NCBI GenBank assembly: GCA_051252515.1
Contig: JBPOFS010000005.1
Coordinates: forward strand, 1-64,000
Reading direction: 5' to 3'
DNA from: UBA5078 sp051252515
GTDB taxonomy: Bacteria; Pseudomonadota; Gammaproteobacteria; Pseudomonadales; Pseudohongiellaceae
Length of the DNA: 64,000 nucleotides
Both the position numbers and the translations under genes were made by a program. The notes under the pieces were generated by a model that was not told the DNA's origin, searched no databases, and saw only the letters and a program-made list of their open reading frames with translations. Below, piece after piece: positions 1 through 8,520 of this stretch (the stretch's first letter is position 1; each line of letters starts with the position of its first letter).

Positions 1-77
1 CCCGCTATGAACGGAAACAGATTCTGGGGAGTTTGGAGTTGGCGCTGAGATGTTGGCAGAGTGAAAAAGTGGCGGAG
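1..77. repeat. Direct repeat, first copy
   Basis: These 77 bases recur identically at 188-264, giving a unit of 187 bp. The right-hand end of the repeat matches the encoded 3' end of tRNA-Ser (CTCCGCCA read on the minus strand). This copy is therefore a displaced tRNA tail plus 3' flank with no tRNA body attached inside the window. Between the copies lies a perfect small hairpin at 144-162 (CCAAATGC, loop TTT, GCATTTGG). The pattern suits either a tandem duplication or a scar of integration at the tRNA. Confidence 0.85.
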
Positions 78-187
78 CGGCGAGATTACTTAAAACAGCT
101 TTGGTTGTTTTAACCCTTCGGGCTGCGCACTGCGTGCTTGGTGCCAAATGCTTTGCATTTGGTCGAACTCTAAGGTTCGATCTCTCT

Positions 188-264
188 CCCGCTATGAACG
201 GAAACAGATTCTGGGGAGTTTGGAGTTGGCGCTGAGATGTTGGCAGAGTGAAAAAGTGGCGGAG
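188..264. repeat. Direct repeat, second copy, overlapping tRNA-Ser
   Basis: Identical to bases 1-77. Its last bases (257-264) are the 3' CCA end and acceptor strand of the complete tRNA-Ser gene. The repeat boundary therefore lies inside the tRNA acceptor stem, as expected for attachment-site-like duplications at tRNA genes. Confidence 0.85.
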
Positions 265-346
265 GGAGAGAGATTCGAACTCTCGGAGAGCTTTCGCCCT
301 CGTCGGTTTTCAAGACCGGTGCATTCAGCCACTCTGCCACCCCTCC
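257..346 (-). tRNA. tRNA-Ser(TGA)
   Basis: Read on the minus strand, the 7-bp acceptor stem GGAGGGG pairs with TCCCTCC (one G-T), followed by discriminator G and an encoded CCA. The anticodon stem-loop is CCGGTCTTGAAAACCG with anticodon TGA, so it reads UCA/UCG serine codons. A long variable arm (class II tRNA) precedes the T arm with its TTCGAAT loop. The length is 90 nt including CCA, the usual size for tRNA-Ser. It closely resembles the E. coli tRNA-Ser(UGA) layout. Confidence 0.97.
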
Positions 347-359
347 GCAACGGTCGCCA

Positions 360-387
360 ATCTTACTGGAAAATTATTTTCAGTCAA
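360..387 (-). promoter_or_regulatory. Probable sigma70 promoter of tRNA-Ser
   Basis: On the minus strand there is TTGACT (382-387), a 16-bp spacer and TAAGAT (360-365). Transcription would start a few bases before the mature tRNA 5' end at 346. Close fits to both boxes in the right place make this convincing, though no start site has been measured. Confidence 0.65.
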
Positions 388-592
388 CCAGATATTTCCC
401 CAATTTAGCAGAACTTTGCAAATGCGTTACTTTCTCACTTGTGCAATGTACAATTAATTTCAACAGACAAGGCCACCAAGCCCATTGAAATTAGTGGGGT
501 GAGCCCCAAAATAAGCTTTAGATGCCTTATAGTGAAACACAACGGCATCTCAGGCGGTCTATAGTCTGCACAGTTTTATTACGGAGATATAT

Positions 593-1258
593 ATGAGTCA
601 GATAGATGTTCTAAACGCTTCACAAACCCGTGGATCGGATGTTGCTGTTAATAAAGTATTAAAGAACACCTATTTATTGCTAGGCATGACATTGGCTTTC
701 AGTGCCATCATGGCAATGGTAAGTACCACTGCAGCGCCTATGAATATGTGGGTTTATATGATCGGTCTTTACGGTCTGTTGTTTGCTACTCATGCACTAG
801 CGCGTAGTGCTTGGGGTCTTGTCACTATTTTTGCTTTCGCCGGTTTCATTGGCTACGGCACAGGCCCGATGATTGGCATGTTAATGGCAACGTCCGCAGG
901 TAGCGAAATCGTCACCACTGCATTAGGCGGCACGGCGTTTATTTTCTTCGGCCTTTCTGGATACGCTTTGGTGTCCCGCAAAGACTTCTCATTCCTAAGT
1001 GGGTTTATCACTGCAGGTTGTTTTGTCCTGATTGCGGCGATGATCATGGGGATTTTCTTTCAAACCCCAGCTCTACAGCTAGCCATCTCAGTAGGCTTCA
1101 TGCTGTTTTCTAGTGCCATTATCCTTTACCAAACTGGCCAAATCGTTAATGGCGGCGAAAGAAACTATATCCTTGCAACCATCACGTTGTTTGTATCGAT
1201 ATACAACTTGTTCTTGAGCTTGATTCACTTGCTAACGGCATTCTCTGGCGACGAATAA
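593..1258 (+). CDS. yccA: Bax inhibitor-1 family inner membrane protein YccA
   Basis: The 221-aa protein is hydrophobic throughout, with about seven membrane segments after a short cytoplasmic N-terminus. The start region (NKVLKNTYLLLGMTLAFSAI) and the end (GGERNYILATITL, then SLYN-like) follow E. coli YccA closely. YccA belongs to the BI-1/TMBIM family and in E. coli is a substrate and modulator of the FtsH protease. A good ribosome site (ACGGAG) lies 7 bases before ATG. In E. coli yccA also neighbours tusE, as it neighbours the tus genes here. A terminator follows directly, so it is probably a single-gene transcript. Confidence 0.9.
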   Translation: MSQIDVLNASQTRGSDVAVNKVLKNTYLLLGMTLAFSAIMAMVSTTAAPMNMWVYMIGLYGLLFATHALARSAWGLVTIFAFAGFIGYGTGPMIGMLMATSAGSEIVTTALGGTAFIFFGLSGYALVSRKDFSFLSGFITAGCFVLIAAMIMGIFFQTPALQLAISVGFMLFSSAIILYQTGQIVNGGERNYILATITLFVSIYNLFLSLIHLLTAFSGDE

Positions 1259-1276
1259 TTGCGCTAGGGTTTGACT

Positions 1277-1308
1277 AAAAAGCCTCGGTCTTTACCGGGG
1301 CTTTTTTA
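1277..1308 (+). terminator. Rho-independent terminator after yccA
   Basis: The stem GCCTCGG / CCGGGGC (with small mismatch) is flanked by an A run on the left and CTTTTTTATT on the right. This is a textbook terminator separating yccA from the tus operon. Confidence 0.88.
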
Positions 1309-1320
1309 TTGCTATCTGTT

Positions 1321-1326
1321 TATAAT
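1321..1326 (+). promoter_or_regulatory. Possible -10 box of the tusDCBE operon
   Basis: A perfect TATAAT lies 30 bases before the tusD GTG start and just after the yccA terminator. No good -35 box sits at the usual spacing, so the assignment rests on position and the -10 match. Confidence 0.4.
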
Positions 1327-1355
1327 CAAACGTCACTCTTCAATGAGCCAATGTT

Positions 1356-1748
1356 GTGAAACTAACTGTCCTTGTACACTCTGCGCCCTATTCCTCCCAA
1401 GCGGCTTACACAGCCTATCGCTTTAGTGTGAGCGCCTTAGCCGCTGGCCATGAGATCTACCGGCTCTTCTTTTACTATGACGGTGTGCACAACAGCAACG
1501 CCCTGAGCACTCCTCCACAAGACGAGTTCGACCTGGTCTCGGCATGGAGCACATTAATAGAGCAACATCAGTTAGATGCGATCTCCTGCGTCTCATCGGC
1601 GTTAAAGCGCGGCATCCTCGATGAACAAGAGGCTGAACGCTACGAAAAGACAGCTTCCAATTTAGCGGCCCCCTTCACTCTTTCAGGCTTAGGGCAATTA
1701 GTCGATGCGAGCATCATGTCCGATCGAGTCGTGAGTTTTGGAGCCTGA
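1356..1748 (+). CDS. tusD: Sulfurtransferase TusD
   Basis: The 130-aa DsrE-fold protein is the catalytic subunit of the TusBCD hexamer. TusBCD takes persulfide sulfur from TusA and passes it to TusE for 2-thiolation of U34 in tRNAs by MnmA. The conserved catalytic Cys is visible in the segment DAISCVSSALKRG (about residue 78). The start is GTG. It is the first gene of tusD-C-B-E, with two genes overlapping or one base apart. The partner MnmA is encoded at 22793 in this window. Confidence 0.93.
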   Translation: MKLTVLVHSAPYSSQAAYTAYRFSVSALAAGHEIYRLFFYYDGVHNSNALSTPPQDEFDLVSAWSTLIEQHQLDAISCVSSALKRGILDEQEAERYEKTASNLAAPFTLSGLGQLVDASIMSDRVVSFGA

Positions 1749-1749
1749 T

Positions 1750-2127
1750 ATGACTAAGACAACGCCAGTTACTAAAACTATTACCTTTATCAGCCGGGCG
1801 ACACCTTACGGGCAAGGCCAAGCCAAAGCCTGCTTAGACATGGTGCTTTCGGCGGCCGTTTTCGATCAGAAAATCAATTTCATCTTCATGGATGACGGTA
1901 TCTGGCAGCTTAAGCGCGGCCAAACCCCCTCGGCCATTGATGCAAAAGACCTCAGTGCCGCATTTGCAGCCCTGCCACTTTATGAAGTGAATGAGTTGTA
2001 CGTCGATGCTAGTTCGATGCAAGAGCGTGGCTTAGATGCCGCCTCATTAGTCGTCCCAGTAACGGTGCTTGAGTCTGCCAAAATTGCCGAACTTATCAGC
2101 CAATCCGATGTGGTCTTTACCCTATGA
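1750..2127 (+). CDS. tusC: Sulfur relay protein TusC
   Basis: A DsrF-like subunit of the TusBCD complex, about 125 aa. The ATG at 1750 is one base after the tusD stop. A longer in-frame start at 1738 would overlap tusD and add four residues without family support. TusC has the same DsrE fold as TusD but is structural in the complex. Typical of the family are the N-terminal ITFISRATPYGQGQAKACLD segment and the VYVDAS-like stretch near residue 85. The gene overlaps tusB by four bases (ATGA). Confidence 0.92.
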   Translation: MTKTTPVTKTITFISRATPYGQGQAKACLDMVLSAAVFDQKINFIFMDDGIWQLKRGQTPSAIDAKDLSAAFAALPLYEVNELYVDASSMQERGLDAASLVVPVTVLESAKIAELISQSDVVFTL

Positions 2128-2414
2128 GCAGCTTACATACGATCAACAAGTCTGGCTCTCATTCTGCATTGGATAGCTGCCTCAAAGTCGTTCAGGACCA
2201 AGACAGCGTCTTACTGATTGAGGACGGTGTTTATCTGCTCAACCGAATAGCTGGCCTGCCTTTAACTGCGGGAATAACAGTCTATGCCTTGCGTGAGGAC
2301 CTTCAAGCCCGTGGCTTTTCAGAATCTGAACTGCCCAGCGGCATCGCAGCGATTGGCTACGATGAGTTTGTTGCCCTTGTGTGCAAACATCAGCGTTCCT
2401 TGAGCTGGACTTAA
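2124..2414 (+). CDS. tusB: Sulfur relay protein TusB
   Basis: A 96-aa DsrH-family subunit of TusBCD. The segment SVLLIEDGVYLL is the family hallmark. The ATGA overlap with tusC implies translational coupling and equal stoichiometry. The role in 2-thiouridine synthesis follows from the family and from the complete tusDCBE set. Confidence 0.9.
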   Translation: MSSLHTINKSGSHSALDSCLKVVQDQDSVLLIEDGVYLLNRIAGLPLTAGITVYALREDLQARGFSESELPSGIAAIGYDEFVALVCKHQRSLSWT

Positions 2415-2420
2415 CGAGCC

Positions 2421-2759
2421 ATGACATCCCTGACGCTCGCCCAAGAAGGATCAATCCCCCTCGATAAAGACGGATACTTGCGCAATCTCGATGATTGGAG
2501 CCCAGAGGTAGCAGGTAAACTCGCTGCAGAAATCGGCATATCTCTAAATGACGCTCATTGGGAAGTCATCCACACATTGCGAGCTTTCTACGAAGCCCAT
2601 GGTCTCTCCCCTGCTACGCGTCCCTTCGTCAAACTCATCGCAAGAGAGTTAGGCCCTGAGAAAGGCCGCAGTATCTATTTGATGAAACTGTTTCCTGGCA
2701 ACCCGGCCTTGATCACCAGTAAAATTGCGGGTTTACCTCGCCCAAGCAATTGTTTTTAG
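2421..2759 (+). CDS. tusE: Sulfur carrier TusE (DsrC family)
   Basis: This 112-aa DsrC/TusE-fold protein accepts sulfur from TusD and delivers it to MnmA. The C-terminal arm GLPRPSNCF keeps the essential penultimate Cys that carries the persulfide. The segment DGYLRNLDDWSPEVA near residue 15 is the family signature. As last gene of the operon it follows tusB by six bases. Only one of the two C-terminal cysteines found in dissimilatory DsrC is seen, so it is the tRNA-modification form. Confidence 0.93.
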   Translation: MTSLTLAQEGSIPLDKDGYLRNLDDWSPEVAGKLAAEIGISLNDAHWEVIHTLRAFYEAHGLSPATRPFVKLIARELGPEKGRSIYLMKLFPGNPALITSKIAGLPRPSNCF

Positions 2760-2790
2760 AGTATTTTGAGCTATACGCCTTTAGCAGATC

Positions 2791-2799
2791 TGCTATAAT
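2791..2799 (+). promoter_or_regulatory. Extended -10 promoter of purC
   Basis: TGCTATAAT is an extended -10 element (TG, one base, then a perfect TATAAT) 45 bases before the purC ATG. The -35 region is poor, which extended -10 promoters tolerate. No clear PurR operator was found nearby. Confidence 0.55.
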
Positions 2800-2844
2800 C
2801 CGCGATCACTTTTACCGTCTACATCCGACTCAGGACACAACCTT

Positions 2845-3960
2845 ATGAGCCCTGTAAAACGCCTCGCCGATAGCGTACTCGCCGTCAACAATGACCTTCC
2901 TATTCGCACGAACCAACCCGTGCATAGTGGCAAAGTTCGATCCGTTTATTGGCTAACGCCAGAAGATAGCGCGCGCTTAATTCGCGAACGCAAATACAAT
3001 GTGGCAGCTGACGCCCCGTTGGCGATAATGGTAATCAGTGATCGTATTTCTGCATTCGACTGCATCTGGCATGGCGAAGGCGGACTTAACGGAGTGCCAG
3101 GAAAAGGCGCTGCACTAAACGCGATCTCCAATCACTGGTTCGGCATGTTCCGTGAACAAGGTTTGGCCGAAAGCCATATTTTGGAAATTCCTCACCCTTT
3201 TGTGTGGATTGTGCAAAAAGCCAACCCCGTGATGATCGAAGCGATTTGTCGACAGTACATCACTGGCTCTATGTGGCGCGCCTATACCAAGGGTGAGCGC
3301 GACTTCTGCGGCATTCAAATTCCAGACGGCTTGAAGAAAGACCAGAGACTACCAGAGCTTCTGATTACCCCTTCTACCAAAGGCGTTTTGAAAGGCATAC
3401 CAGGTGTGCCCGAGGCCGATGACGTTAACATCACTCGTAAAGATATCGAGCGCAACTATGCAGCGTTTAATTTCCGCCGCATCGAAGACATCGACTTTTA
3501 TGAAAAGCTGTTACGAGAAGGCTTTGATGTCATCAGCAAGGAACTGGAAAAAATCGACCAGGTCTTTGTCGACACTAAGTTCGAGTTTGGCTACGTGACC
3601 GATGCCAACGGTACTGAAAAGTTGATCTATATGGATGAAGTCGGAACGCCTGACTCTTCAAGAATATGGGATGGCCCTTCATACCGCGAAGGCAAGGTCA
3701 TTGAAAAGTCTAAAGAAGAGTTTCGTCAGCAATTGCTGCAATACTTCCCAGACCCAGACATCTTGCTTAACAAGGACCGCATGCCAGAGCGTGCTGCATT
3801 AGCGCGTGATAATGCACTTCCAGAAGCAGTACTAATGCAGATCTCGCAAACGTACTTAGGTATCGCCGAAAAAATTATCGGCGCCCCCATCAAGCTGTCT
3901 GAAAATCCGAAGCAAGAAATTATCGATGTATTACGCCAAGAGTTTGGCTTAATAGATTGA
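2845..3960 (+). CDS. purC: Phosphoribosylaminoimidazole-succinocarboxamide synthase
   Basis: SAICAR synthase joins CAIR and aspartate with ATP in purine synthesis. At 371 aa this is the long form found in many bacteria, compared with about 237 aa in E. coli. Visible family segments are HSGKVRSVY near residue 28, MVISDRISAFDC near residue 62, and DEVGTPDSSRIW near residue 271 in the substrate site. It has its own promoter and a hairpin terminator, so it is independent of tus. It converges on cysG. purB, another purine gene, lies at 24615. Confidence 0.95.
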   Translation: MSPVKRLADSVLAVNNDLPIRTNQPVHSGKVRSVYWLTPEDSARLIRERKYNVAADAPLAIMVISDRISAFDCIWHGEGGLNGVPGKGAALNAISNHWFGMFREQGLAESHILEIPHPFVWIVQKANPVMIEAICRQYITGSMWRAYTKGERDFCGIQIPDGLKKDQRLPELLITPSTKGVLKGIPGVPEADDVNITRKDIERNYAAFNFRRIEDIDFYEKLLREGFDVISKELEKIDQVFVDTKFEFGYVTDANGTEKLIYMDEVGTPDSSRIWDGPSYREGKVIEKSKEEFRQQLLQYFPDPDILLNKDRMPERAALARDNALPEAVLMQISQTYLGIAEKIIGAPIKLSENPKQEIIDVLRQEFGLID

Positions 3961-3965
3961 AACGA

Positions 3966-5375
3966 TTAACCGGCGCTATCTTCCAATAGCGCCTCTTTTC
4001 GAAACCAAGAATACTTGGATTGTAGCGCCACTACTTTGCCCACAATTATAATCGTCGGGGCTTTCACCTGCGTTGATTGTACCAGTGCCGGCATAGTAGT
4101 GAGCGTTCCTGTTAACACCTGTTGCGTGTCCGTTGTCCCTTGTTGCACTAAGGCAATCGGCAAGTCAGCATCAGCGCCATGGGCAATCAGCTCGCTACAA
4201 ATCCGCTCAAGCCCCACCAAGCCCATATAAAAAACAATTGTTTGATGCTCTCTTGCTAGGTTATCCCAGTCGAGATCTATGCTGCCGTCCTTTAGGTGCC
4301 CAGTGACAAAGCGCACGGATTGCGAGCAGTCTCGATGGGTCAGTGGAATACCCGCATAGCATGCACATCCAGAGGCTGCTGTGATGCCAGGGACCACCTG
4401 AAAGGGAATCTTTGCCTCGGCAAGCTTATCGATCTCCTCACCACCGCGACCAAAAATAAAAGGATCGCCGCCTTTCAAGCGCAATACTTTTTTACCCTCT
4501 TTAGCCAAACGCACCAGCATTTCATTAATTTCTTCCTGTGGGACCGCGTGGTTTGCACGCTCTTTCCCCACGTTGATTTTTTCAGCGTCTGGTCGCACTT
4601 TTAACATAATTTCGGCGGACACTAGTCGATCGTAAAGAACCACATCGGCCTCATACAGTAAGCGCAATGCTTTAATCGTTAATAGATCAGGATCCCCTGG
4701 GCCCGCGCCGACTAGAAACACCTCCCCTTCTGTACTAATTGACTCCGAAGCGCCTAACTGACTTTCGATATAACGCCGCGCAGAGTCCAGTTCGCCGGCA
4801 AACACCATGCTGGGCATTGGGCCTGAAAGCAACGCCTCCCAGAATCGTGTGCGGGATTTGAAATCGGTGATAACGCTTTTTACCCGCTTTCGAAACGCCC
4901 CTAATAAAAGCGCAAGACGGCCATAGGAGGCAGGCACAAGGATTTCAATTTTTTCTTTAAGTTTGCGTGTCAAGATAGGAGAAGTGCCCCCACTTGAAAT
5001 GGCGATCACCACGGGAGATCGATCCACTATTGACGGCACAATAAAACTGCATAGATCTGGTTTGTCGACAACATTAACCGGCAAGCCAAGCCCCTTAGCA
5101 AGAACTGAAACGGCACTGTTAACGTCCTCGTCATCAGTAGCCGCGACGACAAGGAAAACCCCATCGAGATCACTTTCTTTAAACTCACGGATTCTTAGCT
5201 CGCCTGCGCCGGCTACAACCAAACGCTCGAGCTCGCCCGAGATACTCGGTGCGACAACGCGTAAACGAGCCCCCGCACGATCGAGCAAAACGGCTTTACG
5301 ATAAGCAACTTCACCGCCCCCAACCACTAAACAGTTCTGGGCGCGGATATTCAAAAATATTGGTAGAAATTGCAT
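3966..5375 (-). CDS. cysG: Siroheme synthase CysG (fused three-activity form)
   Basis: This 469-aa enzyme makes siroheme, the cofactor of sulfite and nitrite reductases. The N-terminal half is the precorrin-2 dehydrogenase/ferrochelatase, with the NAD-binding motif LVVGGGEVAYRKA near residue 17 and the segment ISSGGTSPIL. The C-terminal half, from about residue 215, is uroporphyrinogen-III methyltransferase with VGAGPGDPDLLT and RLKGGDPFIFGRGGEE. The length matches E. coli CysG (457). It ends the ftsK-lolA-rarA-crcB-serS run and lies 43 bases after serS. It fits with cysH and cysB at 30-32 kb. Confidence 0.95.
   Translation of the reverse strand: MQFLPIFLNIRAQNCLVVGGGEVAYRKAVLLDRAGARLRVVAPSISGELERLVVAGAGELRIREFKESDLDGVFLVVAATDDEDVNSAVSVLAKGLGLPVNVVDKPDLCSFIVPSIVDRSPVVIAISSGGTSPILTRKLKEKIEILVPASYGRLALLLGAFRKRVKSVITDFKSRTRFWEALLSGPMPSMVFAGELDSARRYIESQLGASESISTEGEVFLVGAGPGDPDLLTIKALRLLYEADVVLYDRLVSAEIMLKVRPDAEKINVGKERANHAVPQEEINEMLVRLAKEGKKVLRLKGGDPFIFGRGGEEIDKLAEAKIPFQVVPGITAASGCACYAGIPLTHRDCSQSVRFVTGHLKDGSIDLDWDNLAREHQTIVFYMGLVGLERICSELIAHGADADLPIALVQQGTTDTQQVLTGTLTTMPALVQSTQVKAPTIIIVGKVVALQSKYSWFRKEALLEDSAG
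3972..4000 (+). terminator. Probable terminator of purC, inside the end of cysG
   Basis: A perfect 8-bp stem GGCGCTAT / ATAGCGCC with a 6-base loop is followed by TCTTTTC on the plus strand. It lies 12 bases after the purC stop and within the last codons of the convergent cysG. The T run is interrupted, so efficiency may be partial. Confidence 0.6.
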
Positions 5376-5418
5376 CTAGTATTTACCGTGTGGTGACACT
5401 GCTATGATCAAAACTGTT

Positions 5419-6693
5419 TCACGCAAGACGTTCTAAGCCACCCATATAGCCACGCAGTGCTTCTGGAATCGTGACGGAACCGTCGGCATTTTGATAATTC
5501 TCTAGTATCGCCACCAGAGTACGGCCTATCGCAAGGCCAGAGCCATTGAGTGTATGGAGCAATTCTGGCTTGCCCGTTTCAGGATTACGCCAGCGTGCTT
5601 GCATACGACGCGCTTGATAATCTCCAAAGGTGCTGCAAGAGGATATTTCGCGATAACAATCTTGTGAAGGCAACCAGACTTCAAGGTCAATGGTTCGCGC
5701 AGCACTAAAGCCCATATCGCCACCGCATAGCAACATCGCACGGTAAGGTAGCTCTAATAATTGCAGAATTTTTTCAGCGTGGCCCGTCAACTCGTCCAAC
5801 GCAGTATCGGACTCTGAAGGTCGAACCATCTGCACGAGCTCAACTTTGTCGAACTGGTGCTGCCGGATCATGCCTCGTGTATCACGCCCATAGCTGCCCG
5901 CCTCACTTCTGAAACAAGGCGTATGACAGGCAAATTTCATCGGCAGTTGTTCGGCCGCAACGATGCTGTCACGTACGATATTAGTCACAGGCACTTCGGC
6001 AGTAGGGATAAGATAGTATTCATCATCGCCTTCCAACCGGAACAAGTCCTCTGCAAACTTAGGCAACTGTCCGGTGCCTAATAGAGATTCACGATTAACG
6101 ATATAGGGCACATAAACCTCAGTGTAACCATGGGACAAGGTGTGCTGATCAAGCATGAACTGAATCAATGCACGGTGCAGTCTTGCCATTCCCGCCTGCA
6201 TCACGACAAATCGCGACCCCGTTAATTTAGTCGCGGTAGGAAAGTCCATAGTCGCCATGGCCTCGCCAAGCGCCACGTGATCTTGCACTGCGAAATCGTA
6301 CTCGCGCGGAGTGCCCCAACGATGCATCTCAACATTGTCGTTCTCATCTTTGCCTTCAGGGACGATTGGCTGCGGCACGTTAGGGATGCCCATCAGAATA
6401 TTGTTTAGCTCGTCTTGGACATTGGCCAAGGCGTTTTTATTCGCCTCTAAAGAATCACCAAGGCTCGCGACATCTGCCAAAAGCGGCGCAATATCTTGCC
6501 CTGACGCTTTCGCTTGCCCAATCGATTTAGAGCGCACGTTGCGCTCGTTCTGCAATTTTTCAGTCTCTTGCTGTAATTCGCGCCGACGTGAATCCAAAGC
6601 ATTAATATTCTCTATGTCTAACACATAGTTTTTCTTCTTTAATAATGCCGCTAAAGTTTCGGGTTCTGCACGTAACGTCTTAGGATCCAGCAT
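5419..6693 (-). CDS. serS: Seryl-tRNA synthetase
   Basis: Class II aminoacyl-tRNA synthetase of 424 aa that charges tRNA-Ser. It starts MLDPKTLRAEPE, as in the family; the reading frame stays open upstream but that part is unrelated to SerS. Residues about 25-100 form the long antiparallel coiled-coil arm that grips the tRNA-Ser variable arm. Motif 2 (CFRSEAGSYGRDTRGMIRQHQF) and motif 3 (LNGSGLAIGRTLVAILENYQ) are visible. A gap of 35 bases separates it from crcB upstream. Confidence 0.96.
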   Translation of the reverse strand: MLDPKTLRAEPETLAALLKKKNYVLDIENINALDSRRRELQQETEKLQNERNVRSKSIGQAKASGQDIAPLLADVASLGDSLEANKNALANVQDELNNILMGIPNVPQPIVPEGKDENDNVEMHRWGTPREYDFAVQDHVALGEAMATMDFPTATKLTGSRFVVMQAGMARLHRALIQFMLDQHTLSHGYTEVYVPYIVNRESLLGTGQLPKFAEDLFRLEGDDEYYLIPTAEVPVTNIVRDSIVAAEQLPMKFACHTPCFRSEAGSYGRDTRGMIRQHQFDKVELVQMVRPSESDTALDELTGHAEKILQLLELPYRAMLLCGGDMGFSAARTIDLEVWLPSQDCYREISSCSTFGDYQARRMQARWRNPETGKPELLHTLNGSGLAIGRTLVAILENYQNADGSVTIPEALRGYMGGLERLA

Positions 6694-6728
6694 GGACTTA
6701 AGTTTTCCTTTTGTCGTAAATGTAAAAG

Positions 6729-7106
6729 TTAAAAGACACGCATTAATGCGATGCCGAGCCAAGCGAAGAGCAAACAAAGCACTACACTGGCTAAAATATA
6801 ACTGCCGGCTTGAAGCAAATAGCCTTCTTGCATCAAGATCACGGCGTCTAACGAGAAGGTCGAGAAGGTCGTAAAAGCTCCTAAGAACCCGACAATCAAA
6901 ATGGCGCGCCACTGCTCAGACATCAGCATGCGTTCGCTTATCAAAATGTACAACATCCCGATAATGAATGAACCCAATACGTTAACGGCTAAAGTACCCC
7001 ATGGAATCCGATGCGCACTAACGCTGCTAACTAAGGTCAGTAACCAATAGCGCGACACGGCCCCTAAAGCCCCGCCAATTGCTACTGCAAAGGAATAGTT
7101 CATCAT
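6729..7106 (-). CDS. crcB: Fluoride exporter CrcB/Fluc
   Basis: A 125-aa inner membrane protein with four membrane segments, a dual-topology fluoride channel that protects against cytoplasmic fluoride. The family motifs GGALGAVSRYW at the start, WGTLAVNVLGSFIIG (the conserved Asn in helix 2) and GFLGAFTTFSTFSLD (the phenylalanine box and TFS motif) are intact. No fluoride riboswitch is visible upstream, which is rarA coding sequence. It lies between rarA and serS, a common gammaproteobacterial placement. Confidence 0.95.
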   Translation of the reverse strand: MMNYSFAVAIGGALGAVSRYWLLTLVSSVSAHRIPWGTLAVNVLGSFIIGMLYILISERMLMSEQWRAILIVGFLGAFTTFSTFSLDAVILMQEGYLLQAGSYILASVVLCLLFAWLGIALMRVF

Positions 7107-7123
7107 TTGCTTTGCGCCTTTGT

Positions 7124-8500
7124 CTATTCGTCTTTAGCGTAACGTTGCTGATCGCTTTGGGCATCGAGTTCACGCAGATGCTCAAGCTTCTCTCGTATCT
7201 TCGATTCTAAACCGTGATCTTTAGGAAAATAGAAGCGCTCATCCTTGAGTGGTTCTGGCAGATAGTTCTCGCCTGCGGCATAGCCCCCTGGTTCGCTGTG
7301 CGCGTATCGGTACTCAGCGCCATAATCCAAAGACTTCATTAAAGAGGTTGGCGCATTACGCAAATGTAGCGGGACTTCATGAGATTGGCTTTTCGACACC
7401 AGCGCACGAATATCATTATACGCGCTATAGACAGCATTACTCTTTGGCGCACTAGCCAAATAGACCACTGCATGAGCAATGACCAGCTCCCCTTCAGGGC
7501 TTCCTAGCCGCTCTTGCGCATCCCAAGCGGACATTGCCATCTGCAATGCACGAGGATCAGCGTTGCCTATATCCTCACTCGCCATACGCACTAATCGGCG
7601 GGCAATATATAACGGATCACAGCCTCCGTCCAACATCCGCACGAACCAGTATAACGCGCCATCTGGGCTCGAACCGCGCACGGCTTTGTGTAAGGCTGAA
7701 ATTTGATCGTAAAAAACATCGCCACCTTTATCGAACCGGCGACTCGTCCCAAGCAAGACTTGCTCGATCACATCCATATCGATGCGTTGTTTGCCGTTCT
7801 CGCAGATCGACATATCTACGGCTATCTCTAATAGATTCAGCGCTCGCCTAGCATCGCCATCAGCCGCATCGGCAATTTTTCGGCGCACAGGCTCTGCGAT
7901 CTCGATCGCTTGCGCGCCTAGGCCTCTCTCCACATCGCTTAGTGCAAGCTCTAGCAGAGCGAGTAAGGCCTCATCGTCTAGTGATTTAAGCAAATAGACC
8001 CGCGCACGAGACAGTAAGGCGTTGTTGAGCTCGAAAGAAGGGTTCTCTGTACTGGCACCAATAAAGATGAGCGTGCCGTCCTCCACATGGGGCAAGAACG
8101 CATCTTGTTGGCTCTTATTGAAACGATGCACCTCATCGACGAACAGAACAGTAGGACGTCCATTATTGCGTCGGAGCATTTGTGCCCGTTCAACGGCTGC
8201 ACGAATTTCTTTCACCCCGCTCAAAACCGCCGAGATGCTTTCAAAGTGCCCCCCGCAAGTGTGTGCGAGCATCCGCGCCAGCGTTGTTTTGCCTACACCG
8301 GGTGGTCCCCAAAGGATCATAGAATGGGGCAAACCACGACGAATCGACTCACCTAGCGGTTTACCTTCGCCGAGTAAATGTTGTTGGCCAATGAAATCTT
8401 CGAGTTTTTGAGGGCGCATACGCGCAGCAAGCGGCTGAAACGCCGCAGGAGTCGGCGCTTGAGTAGTTTCGTCGAGATCGTCAAATAATGACTCAGACAT
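7124..8500 (-). CDS. rarA: Replication-associated recombination protein RarA (MgsA)
   Basis: This AAA+ ATPase of about 458 aa acts at stalled replication forks. Walker A (GPPGVGKTTLA), Walker B (VLFVDEVHRFNK), sensor and arginine-finger regions are visible, with the MgsA tetramerisation domain in the C-terminal half. The ATG at 8500 was chosen because an AGAGG site precedes it. A TTG at 8524, overlapping the lolA stop, would add eight residues. It sits in the lolA-rarA-crcB-serS order found in E. coli and Pseudomonas. Confidence 0.94.
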   Translation of the reverse strand: MSESLFDDLDETTQAPTPAAFQPLAARMRPQKLEDFIGQQHLLGEGKPLGESIRRGLPHSMILWGPPGVGKTTLARMLAHTCGGHFESISAVLSGVKEIRAAVERAQMLRRNNGRPTVLFVDEVHRFNKSQQDAFLPHVEDGTLIFIGASTENPSFELNNALLSRARVYLLKSLDDEALLALLELALSDVERGLGAQAIEIAEPVRRKIADAADGDARRALNLLEIAVDMSICENGKQRIDMDVIEQVLLGTSRRFDKGGDVFYDQISALHKAVRGSSPDGALYWFVRMLDGGCDPLYIARRLVRMASEDIGNADPRALQMAMSAWDAQERLGSPEGELVIAHAVVYLASAPKSNAVYSAYNDIRALVSKSQSHEVPLHLRNAPTSLMKSLDYGAEYRYAHSEPGGYAAGENYLPEPLKDERFYFPKDHGLESKIREKLEHLRELDAQSDQQRYAKDE

Positions 8501-8520
8501 GGGGCCTCTGGGTTCTAGCG

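Noticed and set aside
160..190. A second, degenerate tRNA near the tRNA-Ser flank
   Set aside because: GGTTCGATC looks like a T loop, but no acceptor, anticodon or D stem can be paired around it. It is treated as part of the duplicated flank.
2761..2844. PurR operator before purC
   Set aside because: No ACGCAAACG-type palindrome is visible, only an extended -10 promoter.
6694..6912. Upstream extension of serS by 73 codons
   Set aside because: The frame is open, but the extension overlaps crcB and does not resemble seryl-tRNA synthetases, whereas MLDPK at 6693 is the standard start.
7107..7123. Fluoride riboswitch before crcB
   Set aside because: The gene follows rarA by only 17 bases and the upstream sequence is rarA coding. 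No crcB-motif fold could be recognised.
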